Shown: positions 34,352-46,300 of the stretch, piece by piece
Layout of the letters: each line of letters begins with the position of its first letter
Numbering within the stretch: the stretch's first letter is position 1
Origin: Datisca glomerata
Taxonomy: Eukaryota > Streptophyta > Magnoliopsida > Cucurbitales > Datiscaceae
Length of the DNA stretch: 64,000 nucleotides
Direction: 5' to 3'
NCBI GenBank assembly: GCA_003255025.1
Contig: QANY01005074.1
Coordinates: forward strand, 64,252-128,251
Notes under the pieces: model-generated
What the model was told of the DNA's origin: nothing
The model's database searches: none
The model's input: the letters and a program-made list of their open reading frames with translations, nothing else
Position numbers and translations under genes: made by a program

Positions 34352-36476
34352 AAGAGAGAGGAGAGTGTGTGTGAGAGGGTGTGAGAGCTAGAGAGAGAAT
34401 GAGAAAGAGAGAGATAGATAGATAGGTAGAAAGCCACAAAGAAAGAGAGAGAAAGAGAGATAGAGGGAGAGAGAAGAGAGAGAGCAAGAGTGAGAGACTG
34501 AGAGAGCGATAGAGAGAGAGAAAGAACGAGAGAAAGAGAGAGCAAGATAACCATAGAGAGAGAAAGATGAGAGATATCTCTATAGAGAGTAAGAGAGAGT
34601 GTGAGATGGAGTGAGTGAGGGATAGATAGATAGATAGACAGAGTGACAGATAGAGAGAGAGAGATAACGCAGTAGAGAGAAAGAGAGAGATAACGAGAGA
34701 GAGACAGAGTGTGTGTGTGAGAGTGAGAGAGTGACTGAAGAGAGAGAGAGAACGAGCAAGAGAGAGAGCGAGTGAGAGAGAGAGAGTGAGAGAGAGGGGG
34801 AGTGAGAGAGAGAGAGAAGGGTAGAGAGAGATAACGGGGAAGAAAGAGAGAGAGAGGGAGAGAGAGAGAGAGAGTGACTGAGAGAGGAGACAAAGAAAGA
34901 GAGTTTGTGTGGGAGAGAGAGAATGAAGGAGAGAGATAGATAGATAGAGAGCTACGGAAAGAGAGAGAGGGAGAGGGAGAGGGAATGAGGGATAGATAGA
35001 TAGATAGAGTGACAGAGAAAGAGAGAGAGAGAGATAACAAGAGAGAGAGAGAGGGAGAGGGAGAGGGAATGAGGGATATATAGATAGAGTGACAGAGAAA
35101 GAGAGAGAGATAACAGGAGAGAGAGAGAGAGTGAGAGAGAGAGAATGAGAGAGTGCAAGAGAAGAGAGAGAGAGAAAAGAGAGAGAGAGAGGGAGAGGGG
35201 ATGAGCGATAGATAGATAGATAGAGTGACAGAGAAAGAGAGAGAGAGATAACAGGAGAGAGAGAGAGTGAGAGAGAGAATGAGAGAGTGCAAGAGAAGAG
35301 AGAGAGAGAAACGAGAGAGAGAGAGAGAGAGGGAGAGAATAAGGGATAGATAGATAGATAGAGTGATAGAGAAAGAGAGAGAGAGAGAGATAACAGGAGA
35401 GAGAGTGAGAATGAGAGAGTGCGAGAGAGAATGAGAGAGTGCGAGAGAAGAGAGAGAGAGAAAAGAGAGAGAGCGAGAGAGAGAAAGAGAGTGTGTGAGA
35501 GAGGGGGAGTGAGAGAGAGAGAGAGAGAAGGGGAGAGAAAGAGAGAGATAACGGGGAAGCGAGAGAGAGATGAGTGAGAGAGAGAGAGAGAGAGAGACAG
35601 AGAGAGAGAGAGAAAGAGAGAGATAACAGAGGAGAGAGAATGAGGGGGAGAGAGAGAGTAAGTAAGAGTGACAGAGACAAAGAGAAAGTAAGTGAGAGAG
35701 AGAAGAGAGAGAGAGAGAAGCAAAAGTTAGAGCTATAACGGGGAGCGAGAGAGAGAGGGAGAGGGAGATGGAGAAGGAGAGGAAGAGGGAGAAGGAGAGA
35801 GAGAATGAGGGAGTGAGAGATAGATAGGTAGAGAGTGTGACATAGAGAGATTCAGAGAGAGAGGGAGAAAGAGCAAGTGAGAGAGAGAGAGGGGGACAGA
35901 GAGAGAGAGGGGAGAGAGAGATGGAGAGAGAGAGTTTGTGAGGGAGAGAGATAGTTTATGAGGGAAAGAGAGAATGAAGGAGAGAGATAAATATATAGAG
36001 AACGACAGAAAAAGAGAGAGAGGAGGGAGTAAGGGATAGAAAGATAGATAGAGTGAGAGAGAGGAAAAGATAATGGGAGTGAGAGAAATAGAGAGATAGC
36101 GGGAGAGAGAGAGAGAGTGAGAGAGAGAAATTGTGAGAGTGAGCGAGAGAAGAGAGAGAGCGAGGGAGAGAAAGAGAGAGAGAGAGATAACGGTGAAGTG
36201 AGACAGAGAGAGGGAGAGAGAGAGAAAGGAGAGAGAGATATTGAGGAAGCGAAAGAGAACGAGAGAGAGAGCGAGAGAGAATGAGAGAGAGACAGAGAGA
36301 GAATGAGAGAGAGAACAAGAGAGAGAACGAGAGAGATAAGGAAGGAGAACGAGGGAGGGACAGAGAAAAAGAGAGAGAGAGATAACAGGAGAGAGAGAGA
36401 GAGAGGGATAGGGAGAGGGAATAAGGGATAGATAGATAGATAGAGTGACAGAGAAAGAGAGACAGAGAGATAACAG

Positions 36477-36507
<31 letters not shown>

Positions 36508-37030
36508 AGAGTGCGAGAGAAGAGAGAGAGAAAAGAGAGAGCGAGAGAGAGAAAGAGAGTGTGTGAGAGAGGGGGAGTGAGAGAGAGAGAAGGGGAGAGA
36601 AAGAGAGAGATAACAGGGAAGCGAGAGAGAGAAAGAGAGGAGTGAGAGAGAGAGAGAAAGAGAGAGAGAGAAAGAGAAAGAGAGAGAGAGATCACAGGGG
36701 AGAGAGAATGAGGGGGAGAGAGAGTAAGTAAGAGTGACAGAGACAAAGAGAAGGTAAGTGAGAGAGAGAAGAGAGAGATATATAGTAAGAGAGAGATATA
36801 GCGAGAAAGTGAGAAAGAGAGGGAGAGATGGAGAGAGAGAGCGAGAGAGAGAGCGAGAGAGAGAGGGGGAGATAGAGAGAGAGTGAGAGAGAGTGAGAAA
36901 GAGAGAGAGAGTGAGAGAGAGGAGAAAGAGACAGGGAAAGAGAGATGGAGTGAGAGAGAGAGAGAGAAAAATAGAGTGTCAGAGAGCATGATAGCCAGAG
37001 AGAGAAGAGAGATGAGAGAGATATAAATCA

Positions 37031-37047
37031 ATATATATATATATATA
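37031..37047. repeat. (TA)n tract in GA higher-order unit, second copy
   Basis: 17 bp of alternating AT in the same flanking context as 34,321-34,347. The length differs between copies, as expected for a microsatellite. Confidence 0.9.
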
Positions 37048-38463
37048 CAGAGAGAGGAGAGTGTGTGTGAGAGGGTGTGAGAGCTAGAGAGAGAATGAGA
37101 AAGAGAGATATAGATAGATAGGTAGAAAGCCACAAAGAAAGAGAGAGAAAGAGAGATAGAGGGAGAGAGAAGAGAGAGAGCAAGAGTGAGAGACTGAGAG
37201 AGCGATAGAGAGAGAGAAAGAACGAGAGAAAGAGAGAGCAACATAACCATAGAGAGAGAAAGATGAGAGATATCTCTATAGAGAGAGTAAGAGAGAGAGT
37301 GAGAGGGAGGGAGTGAGGGATAGATAGATAGATAGACAGAGTGACAGATAGAGAGAGAGAGAGATAACGCGGTAGAGAGAAAGAGAGAGATAACGAGAGA
37401 GAGACAGAGTGTGTGTGAGAGAGTGAGAGAGCGAGTGAAGAGAGAGAGAGAAGAGAGAGAGAGAACGAGCAAGAGAGAGAGCGAGTGAGAGAGAGAGTGA
37501 GAGAGAGGGGGAGTGAGAGAGAGAGAGAAGGGTAGAGAGAGAGAGATAACGGGGAAGAAAGAGAGAGAGAGGGAGAGAGAGAGAGTGACTGAGAGAGGAG
37601 ACAAAGAAAGAGAGTTTGTGTGGGAGAGAGAGAATGAAGGAGAGAGATAGATAGATAGAGAGCTACGGAAAGAGAGAGAGAGAGAGGGAGAGGGAATGAG
37701 GGATAGATAGATAGAGTGACAGAGAAAGAGAGAGAGAGATAACAGGAGAGAGAGTGAGAGAGAGAGAATGAGAGAGTGCAAGAGAAGAGAGAGAGAGAAA
37801 AGAGAGAGAGAAGGAATGAGGGATAGATAGATAGATAGAGTAACAGAGAAAGAGAGAGAAAGAGACAACAGGAGAGAGAGAGAGGGAGGGAATAAGGGAT
37901 AGATAGATAGATAGAGTGACAGAGAAAGAGAGAGAGAGAGATAACAGGAGAGAGAGAGAGAGTGAGAGAGAGAAAGAGAGTGTGTGAGAGAGGGGGAGTG
38001 AGAGAGAGAGAGAAGGGGAGAGAAAGAGAGAGATAACGGGGAAGCGAGAGAGAGAGAGAGATGAGTGAGAGAGAGAGAGAAAGAGAGAGAGAGAGAAAGA
38101 GAGAGAGATAACAGAGGAGAGAGAATGAGGGGGAGAGAGAGAGTAAGAGTGACAGAGACAAAGAGGAAGTAAGTGAAAGAGAGAAGAGAGAGAGAGAAGC
38201 AAAAGTTAGAGCGATAACGGGGAGCGAGAGAGAGAGGGAGAGGGAGATGAAGAAGGAGAGGAAGAGGGAGAAGGAGAGAGAGAATGAGGGAGTGAGAGAT
38301 AGATAGGTAGAGAGAGTGACATAGAGAGATACGGAGAGAGAGGGAGAAAGAGCAAGTGAGAGAGAGGGGGACAGAGAGAAAGAGGGGAGAGAGAGAGGGA
38401 GAGAGAGAGAGAGTTTGTGAGGGAGAGAGATAGTTTATGAGGGAAAGGGAGAATGAAGGAGAG

Positions 38464-39271
38464 AGATATTTTCTTTTTTTGGGTAAACAAATTGTATAAA
38501 CCAAAAGATACTTACACATGTACAAGGGGCGTACCCCAGGAAGTACAAAATTAGAGCCTGATTAGAGGCTTAAGATCTGCACGCAAATTAAACTGGTAAT
38601 ATGTAAAGTACTGAAATTAGATATCAATGCTTCATAAGACAGCATAGGTTTACAAAATGCTTGGGTTAAGACCCCATCTATCCACTAAACGTAGATTAGT
38701 ATCATTAGTGCCAAAGCACTTCGAATCCTAAAGCCTTAATCTGACTAATTGTGAAATAGCTTCAGTTAGGATCTTGGAATCTCTGATTTTGCCTTCAAAA
38801 ATCCTTTCATTTCTTTCTCTCCATATATAATAGATGAAGGAAGTAAAAGCTAGCTTAACTAGGACTCCTTTGAGTGACTTCCCTGTTGCATTAGCTAGCA
38901 TCCAATCTACAAACTGATCCCAATCCCTAACCTGGCAGTGTAGATCACATTTGTTCACGAGTGTGGCCCATACTCTGGCTGCATAACAACAATTGATAAA
39001 AAGATGCTCATGTGTCTCCTGGTAGCCAACACAACACACACAATCAGAAGAAAACCCTGGTGTTTGGTCCCATTGTGCAACCCTATCTCTAGTGGAAAGT
39101 TTGTTTCTCAAAGCCAACCAAGAGATAAAGCTGCACCTTGGGATGTGTTTAGAGAACCATATCACCTTTGCCCACTTAACTAGTTGTCTTGTAGGGGACA
39201 GTGCCTTATAGGTTAGACTTAGAGAGAAATCTCCATTCTGACTTGAACTCCATTTCCAAACATCTAGATAT
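38464..39271 (-). mobile_element. LINE insertion in GA satellite with target-site duplication
   Basis: Minus-strand 5'-truncated LINE (38,470-39,265) with a T-rich tail, TTTCTTTTTTTGGG, at its left end (the poly-A side). It is bounded by AGATAT at 38,464-38,469 and again at 39,266-39,271. The uninterrupted version of the site is visible in paralogous GA units (GAGAGATAAATATATAGAGAACG near 35,985 and a similar word near 42,200). The 3' UTR matches the tails at 1771 and 6968; the body matches the plus-strand LINE at 25.7-26.6 kb. Confidence 0.92.
38728..39260 (-). pseudogene. LINE ORF2 C-terminal zf-RVT fragment
   Basis: Longest surviving zf-RVT copy. 38,728-39,165 is open for 145 codons: IWFSKHIPRCSFISWLALRNKL, CSDCVCC-equivalent (SSDCVCC, first Cys replaced by Ser), EHLFINCCYAARVW, IYYIWRERNERIFEGK, then SQLVRLRL and stop. 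Upstream, CLEMEFKSEWRFLSKSNL (to 39,260) is separated by stops. Truncation at 39,265 removes RT and endonuclease. Confidence 0.88.
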
Positions 39272-40843
39272 ATAGAGAACGGCAGAAAGAGAGAGAGAGA
39301 GGAGGGAATAAGGGATAGAAAGATAGATAGAGTGACAGAGAGAGGAAAAGATAATGGGAGTGAGAGAAATAGAGAGATACCGGGAGAGAGAGAGAGTGAG
39401 AGAGAGAAATTGTGAGAGTGAGCGAGAGAAGAGAGAGAGAAGAGAGAGAGCGAGGGAGAGAAAGAGAGAGAGAGAGAGATAACGGTGAAGTGAGACAGAG
39501 AGAGAGGGGGAGAGAGAAAGGAGAAAGAGATATTGAGGAAGCGAAAGAGAACGAGAGAGAGAGCGAGAAAGAATGAGAGAGAGACAGAGAGAGAATGAGA
39601 GAGAGAACAAGAGAGAGAACGAGAGAGAGAAGGAAGGAGAACGAGGGAGGGACAGAGAAAAAGAGAGAGAGATAACAGGAGTGAGAGACAGAGAGAGAGA
39701 GAGAGGGAGAGGGAGAGAGAATAAGGGATAGATAGATAGAATGACAGAGAAAGAGAGACAGAGAGATAACAGGAGAGAGAGAGAGAATGAGAGAGAGAAA
39801 GAGAGTGTGTGAGAGAAGAGAGAGAAAAGAGAGAGCGAGAGAGAGAAAGAGAGTGTGTGAGAGAAGAGAGAGAGAAAAGAGAGAACGAGAGAGAGAAAGA
39901 GAGTGTGTGAGAGAGGGGGTGTGAAAGAGAGAGAGAAGGGGAGAGAAAGAGAGAGATAATGGGGAAGCGAGAGAGAGAGAGAGGAGTGAGAGAGAGAGAG
40001 AGAAAGAGAGAGAAAGAAAGAGAAAGAGAGATAGAGATAACAGGGGAGAGAGAATGAGGGGAGAGAGAGTAAGTAAGAGTGACAGAGACAAAGAGAAGGT
40101 AAGTGGGAGAGAGAAGAGAGAGAGAAGCAAAAGATAGAGAGATAACAGGGAGCGTGAGAGAGAGGGATAAGGAGATGGAGAAGGAGAGGGAGAGGGAGAA
40201 GGAGAGAGAGAATCAGGGAGTGAGAGATAGATAGGTAGAGAGAGTGACATAGAGAGATACGGAGAGAGAGGGAGAAAGAGCAAGTGAGAGAGAGAGGGGG
40301 GACGGAGAGAGAGAGGGGAGAGAGTGAGGGAGAGAGAGAGAGAGAGTTTGTGAGGGAGAGAGATAGTTTATGAGGGAAAGAGAGAATGAAGGAGAGAGAG
40401 ATAGATAGATAGAGAGCGACAGATAGAGAGAGAGAGGAGGGAGTGAGGGATAGATAGATAGATAGATAGAGTGACAGAGAGAGGAAAAGATAAGTGAGTG
40501 AGAGAAATAGAGAGATAGCGGGAGAGAGAGACAGTGAGAGAGAGATTGTGAGAGTGAGTGAGAGAAGAGAGAGAGAAGAGAGAGAAGAAAGAGAGAGCGG
40601 GGAGAGAAAGAGAGAGAGAGAGAGAGCGAGAGAGAGAGGGAGAAGGAGATATAGAGAAAGAGAGAGATATAGAGTAAGAGAGAGACATAGCGAGAGAGAG
40701 AGAAAGAGAGAGATATGGAGAGAGAGTGTCTGAGAGAGAGGGGGAGATAGAGAGAGTGAGAGAGAGAGGAAAAAGAGAGGGGGAGAGAGAGATGGAGTGT
40801 GAGAGAGAGAAATAGAGAGTCAGAGAGCATGATAGCTAGAGAG

Positions 40844-40844
40844 N
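40844..40844. other. Ambiguous base / probable assembly gap
   Basis: The only N in the window. In paralogous units the word GATAGC[C/T]AGAGAG is followed by AGAAGAGAGATGAGAGAGATATAA, the (TA)n tract and then GGTGTGAGAGC. Here GATAGCTAGAGAG goes straight through N to GGTGTGAAAGCC, so about 60-100 bp including the (TA)n tract are missing at the N. Confidence 0.8.
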
Positions 40845-40979
40845 GGTGTGAAAGCCAGAGAGAGAATGAGAAAGAGAGAGATAGATAGATAGGTACAAAG
40901 CCACAGAGAAAGAGAGAGAGAAAGAGAGACAGAGGGAGAGAGAAGAGAGAGAGTAAGAGCGAGAGACTGAGAGAGCGAT

Positions 40980-41011
<32 letters not shown>

Positions 41012-41525
41012 CAAGATAACCACAGAGAGAGAAAGATGAGAGATATCTCTATAGAGAGAGTAAGAGAGAGAGTGAGAGGAAGGGAGTGAGGGATAGATAG
41101 ATAGATAGACAGAGTGACAGATAGAGAGAGAGATAACGCGGTAGAGAGAAAGAGAGAGATAACGAGAGAGAGATAGAGTGTGTGTGAGAAAGAGAGAAGA
41201 GAGAGAGAGAGCGAGCGAGAGAGAGAGAGTTAGAAAGAGGGGGAGTGAGAGAGAGAGTGAGAGAGAGGGGGAGTGAGAGAGAGATAGAAGGGTAGAGAAA
41301 GAGAGAGATAACGGGGAAGCAAGAGGGAGAGAGAGGGGGAGAGAGGGGGAGAGAGATTGAATGAGAGAGGAGACAAAGAGAGAGAGATTGTGTGGGGGAG
41401 AGAGAATGAAGGAAAGAGATAGATAGATAGAGAGCTACGGAAAGAGAGAGGGAGAGAGGGAGAGGGAGAGGGAGTGAGGGATAGATTGATAGATAGGGTG
41501 ACAGAGAAAGAGAGAGAGAGAGATA

Positions 41526-41562
<37 letters not shown>

Positions 41563-43312
41563 AGAGTGTGAGAGAAGAGAGTGTGAGAGAAGAGAGAGAG
41601 AGAAAAGAGAGAGAGCGAGAGTGTGTGAGAGAGGGGGAGTGAGAGAGAGAGAGAGAAAAGAGAGAGAGCGAGAGTGTGTGAGAGAGGGGGAGTGAGAGAG
41701 AGAGAGAGAAGGGGAGAGAAAGAGAGAGATTAAGGGGAAGCGAGAGAGAGAGAGAGAGAGAGAGAGAAGAGTGAGAGAGAGAGAAAGAAAGAGAGAGATA
41801 ATAGTGGAGAGAGAATGAGGGGGAGAGAGAGTAAGTAAGAGAGAAAGAGACAAAGAGAAAGTAAGTGAGAGAGAGAGAAGAGAGAGAGAAGAGAGAGAGA
41901 GAAGAGAGAAAGGGAGAAGCGAGAGAGAGAGAGAGAGATAATGAGGATCGAGAGAGAGAGAGGGAGAGGGAGAGGGAGAAGGAGAGGGAGAGGGAGAAGG
42001 AGAGAGAGAATGAGGGACTAAGAGATAGATAGGTAGAGAGAGTGACATAGAGAGATACAGAGAGAGAGGGAGAAAGAGCAAGTGAGAGAGAGTGAGGGGA
42101 CGGAGAGAGAGAGGGGAGAGAGAGGGAGAGAGAGAGAGAGTTTGTGAGGGAGAGAGATAGTTGATGAGGTAAAGAGAGAATGAAGGAGAGAGAGATAGAT
42201 ATATAGAGAACGACAGAAAGAGACAGAGAGGAGGGAGTAAGGGATAGAGAGATAGATAGAGTGACAGAGAGAGGAAAATATAATGGGAGTGAGAGAAATA
42301 GAGAGATAGCGGGAGAGAGAGAGAGTGAGAGAGAGATTGTGAGAGTGAGCGAGAGAAGAGAGAGAGAAGAGAGAGAGAGATAACGGGGAAGTGAGACAGA
42401 GAGAGAGGGAGAGAGAGAGAAAGGAGAGTGAGATAACGAGGAAGCGAAAGAGAACGAGAGAGAGAGTGAGAGAGAATGAGAGAGAGACAGAGAAAGAATG
42501 AGAGACAGAATAAGAGAGAGAGAAGGAAGGAGAACGAGGGAGGGACAGAGAGAGGGCGAGAGAGAACAAGAGAGAGCGAGTGGGGGATCGATAGATGGAT
42601 AGAAAGAGCGTCATAGAGAGAGATAGATAGAGATAATGGGAGAGTAAAAGAGGGTGAGAGAGAGTCAGAGAGTGAAAGAGTGAGTCAGAACGAGAGAAGA
42701 GAGAGTGTGAGAGAGAGAAAGACAATGAGAGAGAGGGGGAGTATAAGAGAGAGAAAAGAGAGAATGAAGGAGAGAGAGATAGATATATAGAGAATGACAG
42801 AAAATGAGAGAGAGGAGGGAGTAAAGGATAGATAGATAGATAGAGTGACAGAGAGAGGAAAAGATAATGGGAGAGAGAAATAGAGAGATAGCGGGAGAGA
42901 GAGAGATTGTGAGAGTGAGCGAGAGAAGAGAGAGAGAAGAGAGAGCGAGGGAGAGAAAGAGAGAGAGAGAGATATAACGGGGAAGTGAGACAGAGAGAGG
43001 GGGAGAAAGAGAGAGAAAGGAGAGAGAGATAACGAGGAAGCGAAAGAGAACGAGAGAGAGAGTGTGAGAGAGAATGAGAGAGAGACAGAGAGAGAATGAG
43101 AGAGAGAACAAGAGAGAGAACGAGAGAGAGAAGGAAGGAGAACGAGGGAGGGACAGAGAGAGGGCGAGAGAGAACGAAAGAGAGCGAGTGGGGAATCGAT
43201 GGATAGATAGAAAGAGATAGGGAGAGAGATGGAGTGAGAGAGAGAGAAAGAGAGAGTCAGAGAGCATGATAGCTAGAGAGAGAAGAGAGATGAGAGAGAT
43301 ATAAATTAATAA

Positions 43313-43323
43313 ATATATATATA
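43313..43323. repeat. Short (TA)n tract in GA higher-order unit, third copy
   Basis: ATATATATATA-type tract after GATATAAATTAATAA, the same unit position as at 34,321 and 37,031 but shorter. Confidence 0.85.
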
Positions 43324-46300
43324 CAGAGAGAGAGGGTGTGAGAGCTAGAGAGAGAATGAGAAAGAGAGACATAGATAGATAGGTAGAAAGCCACAAAGAA
43401 AGAGAGAGAGAGACAGAGGGAGAGACAAGAGAGAGAGTATGAGCGAGAGACTGAGAGAGAGCGATAGAGAGAGAGAAAGAACAAGAGAAAGAGGGAGCAA
43501 GATAACCACAGCGAGAGAAAGATGAGAGATATCTCTATAGAGAGAGTAAGAGAGAGAGTGAGAGGGAGGGAGTGTGGGATAGATAGATAGATAGACAGAG
43601 TGACAGATAGAGAGAGATAACGCGGTAGAGAGAAAGAGAGAGATATCGAGAGAGCGACAGAGTGTGTGGGAGAGAGAGAAGAGAGAGAGAGAGCGAGCGA
43701 GCGTGAGAGAGTGAGAAAGAGGGGGAGTGAGAGCGAGAGAGAGTGATAGAGAGGTGGAGTGAGAGAGATAGAGAAGGGTTAGAGAAAGAGAGAGAGAGAT
43801 AATGGGGAAGCAAGAGAGAGAGAGAGGGGGGGAGAGAGAGAGTGAATGAGAGAGGAGACAAAGAGAGAGAGAGTTTGTGTGGGGGAGAGAGAATGAAGGA
43901 AAGAGATAGATAGATAGAGAGCTATGGAAAGAGAGAGAGAGGGAGAGGGAGAGGGAGTGAGGGATAGATAGATAGATAGAGTGATAGAGAAAGAGAGAGA
44001 GAGCGATAACAGGAGAGAGAGAGTGTGTGTGTGTGTGTGAGAGAGAATGAGAGAGTGCGAGAGAAGAGAGAGAGAGAAAAGAGAGAGAGAGAGAGAAAAG
44101 AGAGAGAGTGAGAGAGAGAGAGTGTGTGTGAGAGAGGGGGAGTGAGAGAGAGAGAGAGAAGGGGAGAGAAAGAGAGAGATTACAGGGAAGCGAGAGAGGG
44201 AGAGAGAGAGAGGAGTGAGAGAGAGAGAGAGAGATAACAGGGGAGAGAAAATGAGGGGGAGAGAGTAAGTAAGAGAGACAGAGACAAAGAGAAAGTAAGT
44301 GAGAGAGAGAGAAGAGAGAGAGAAGAGAGAGAAGAGAGAGAGAGAGAAGCAAGAGAGAGAGATAATGGGGAGCGAGAGAGGGAGAGGGAGAAGGAAGGGA
44401 GAGGGAGAAGGAGAGAGAGAATGAGGGACTAAGAGATAGATAGGTAGAGAGAGTGACATAGAGAGATACAGAGAGAGAGAGGGAGAAAGAGCAAGTGAGA
44501 GAGAGAGAGGGGGACGGAGAGAGAGAGGGGAGAGAGAGAGGGAGAGAGAGAGTTTGTGAGTGAGAGAGATAGTTTATGAGGGAAAGAGAGAAATGAAGGA
44601 GAGAGAGATAGATATATAGAGAACGACAGAAAGAGAGAGAGATGAGGGAGTAAGAGATAGATAGATAGATAGATAGAGTGACAGAGAGAGGAAAAGATAA
44701 TGAGAGTGAGAGAAATAGAGAGATAGCGGGAGAGAGAGAGTGAGAGAGAGATTGTGAGAGTGAGCGAGAGAAGAGAGAGAGAAGAGAGAGAGCGAGGGAG
44801 AGAAAGAGAGAGAGAGAGAGAGATAACGGGGAAGTGAGACAGAGAGAGAGAAAGGAGAGAGAGATAACGAGGAAGCGAAAGAGAACGAGAGAGAGAGCGA
44901 GAGAGAATGAGAGAGAGACAAAGATAGAATGAGAGAGAGAACAAGAGAGAGAACAAGAGAGAGAACGAGAGAGAGAATGAGAGAGAGAACAAGAGAGAAG
45001 GGACGAGAACGAGGGAGGGACAGAGAGAGGGCGATAGAGAATGAGAGAGAGCGAGTGGGGGATCGATGATAGATAGAAAGAGGGACATAGAGAGAGATAA
45101 CGGGAGAGAAAAAGAGGGTGAGAGAGTCACAGAGTTAAAGAGTGAGTCAGAACGAGAGAAGAGAGAGTGCGAGAGAGAGAAAGATAATGAGAGAGGGGGG
45201 GAGTGTAAGAGAGAGAGAAAAGAGAGGAGAGAGAGATAACGGGGAAGCGAGATAGAGGGAGAGAGAGAAGAGAGAGAGAGAAAGAGAGTGAGAGAGAGAG
45301 ATATAATGGGGGAAAGAGAAAGAGAGAGAGTGTGAGTGAGGGAGAGAGAGCAAGTGAGAGAGAGAGGGAGAGAAAGTGAGTAGGAGAGAGTGAGAGAGAG
45401 AGAGAGAGCGAGAAAGAGGGGAAGAATGAGAGGGAGGCAGAGAGAGATAATGGGGGAGCGAGCGAGAAAGGGAGAGAGAGAGATAGAGAGTGTGTGGGGG
45501 ATAGATAGATACGTAGAGCAACAAAGTGAGATACAGAGAGAGAGTGAGTGATGGAGAGAGAGAGCGAGAGCGAGAGAGTGGGGAGATAGAGAGAGAGTGT
45601 GAGATCGAGAGAGAGAATGAGCGAGAGAGAGAGAGAGAGGAGAAAGAGAGAGGGACAGAGAGATGTAAGAGGGAGGGAGTGAGGGATAGATAGATAGAGA
45701 GAGTGACAGAGAGAGAGGGGGAGAGAGATAACGCGGTAGAGAGAAAGAGAGAGATAACGAGAGAGAGAGAGAGACAAAGTATGTGAAAGAGAGAGATTTA
45801 GAGAGTGAGAAAGAGGGGGGAGTGAGAGAGAGAGAAAGGGAGAGAAAGAGAGAGATAACGGGGAAGCAAGAGAGAGAGAGAGGGAGGGAGAGAGAGAGTG
45901 AGTGAGAGAGAAAGGAGACAGAGAGAGAGAGAGAGTTTGTCTGGGAGAGAGAATGAAGGAGAGAGATAGATAGATAGAGTGCGACGAAAAGAGAGAGAGT
46001 GAAAGAAAGAGAGAGAGAGATAACAGGGGTGAGAGAAAGAGAGAGATAACGGGAGAGAGACAGAGTGAGAGAGAAAGATAGAGTTTGTGAGGGAGAGAGA
46101 GAGGGGAGAGAGAGGGAGAGGGAAAGAGAGAGCTTGTGAGAGAGAGATAGAGTGCAACAGAAAGAGAGAGAGAGAAAGGGAGTGAGGGACGTATAGATAG
46201 ATAGAGAGTGACAGAAAGAGAAAGTGATAACGACAGTGAGAGAGAGAGATAGTGGGAGAGAGAGATTGTGTGTGTGTGTGAGAGAGAGAGAGTGAGAGAG

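Larger units (their letters stand above)
33781..38463. repeat. Purine-rich (GA/GATA) satellite, family 1, left part
   Basis: The plus strand is almost entirely A and G, with sparse T (GATA, GTGA) and C (GACAGA, GCGAGA). It opens with GATAGATA/GACAGATACATAGATA repeats and then carries non-repetitive landmark words that recur at kilobase spacing: GATATCTCTATAGAG (about 34,573 and 37,269), GATAACGC[A/G]GTAGAGAG (34,663 and 37,363), and TAGTTTATGAGGGAAAG (about 35,952 and 38,433). The unit is therefore a degenerate higher-order satellite of about 2.5-2.7 kb, not a simple microsatellite. The minus strand shows Ser/Leu-rich frames with no support as genes. Confidence 0.92.

Noticed and set aside
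34318..35723. Possible membrane or secreted protein because of repeated hydrophobic Leu/Ile and YIYIYI runs
   Set aside because: Hydrophobicity follows from CTC/TCT codons, and the YIYIYI run is the (TA)n microsatellite at 34,321.
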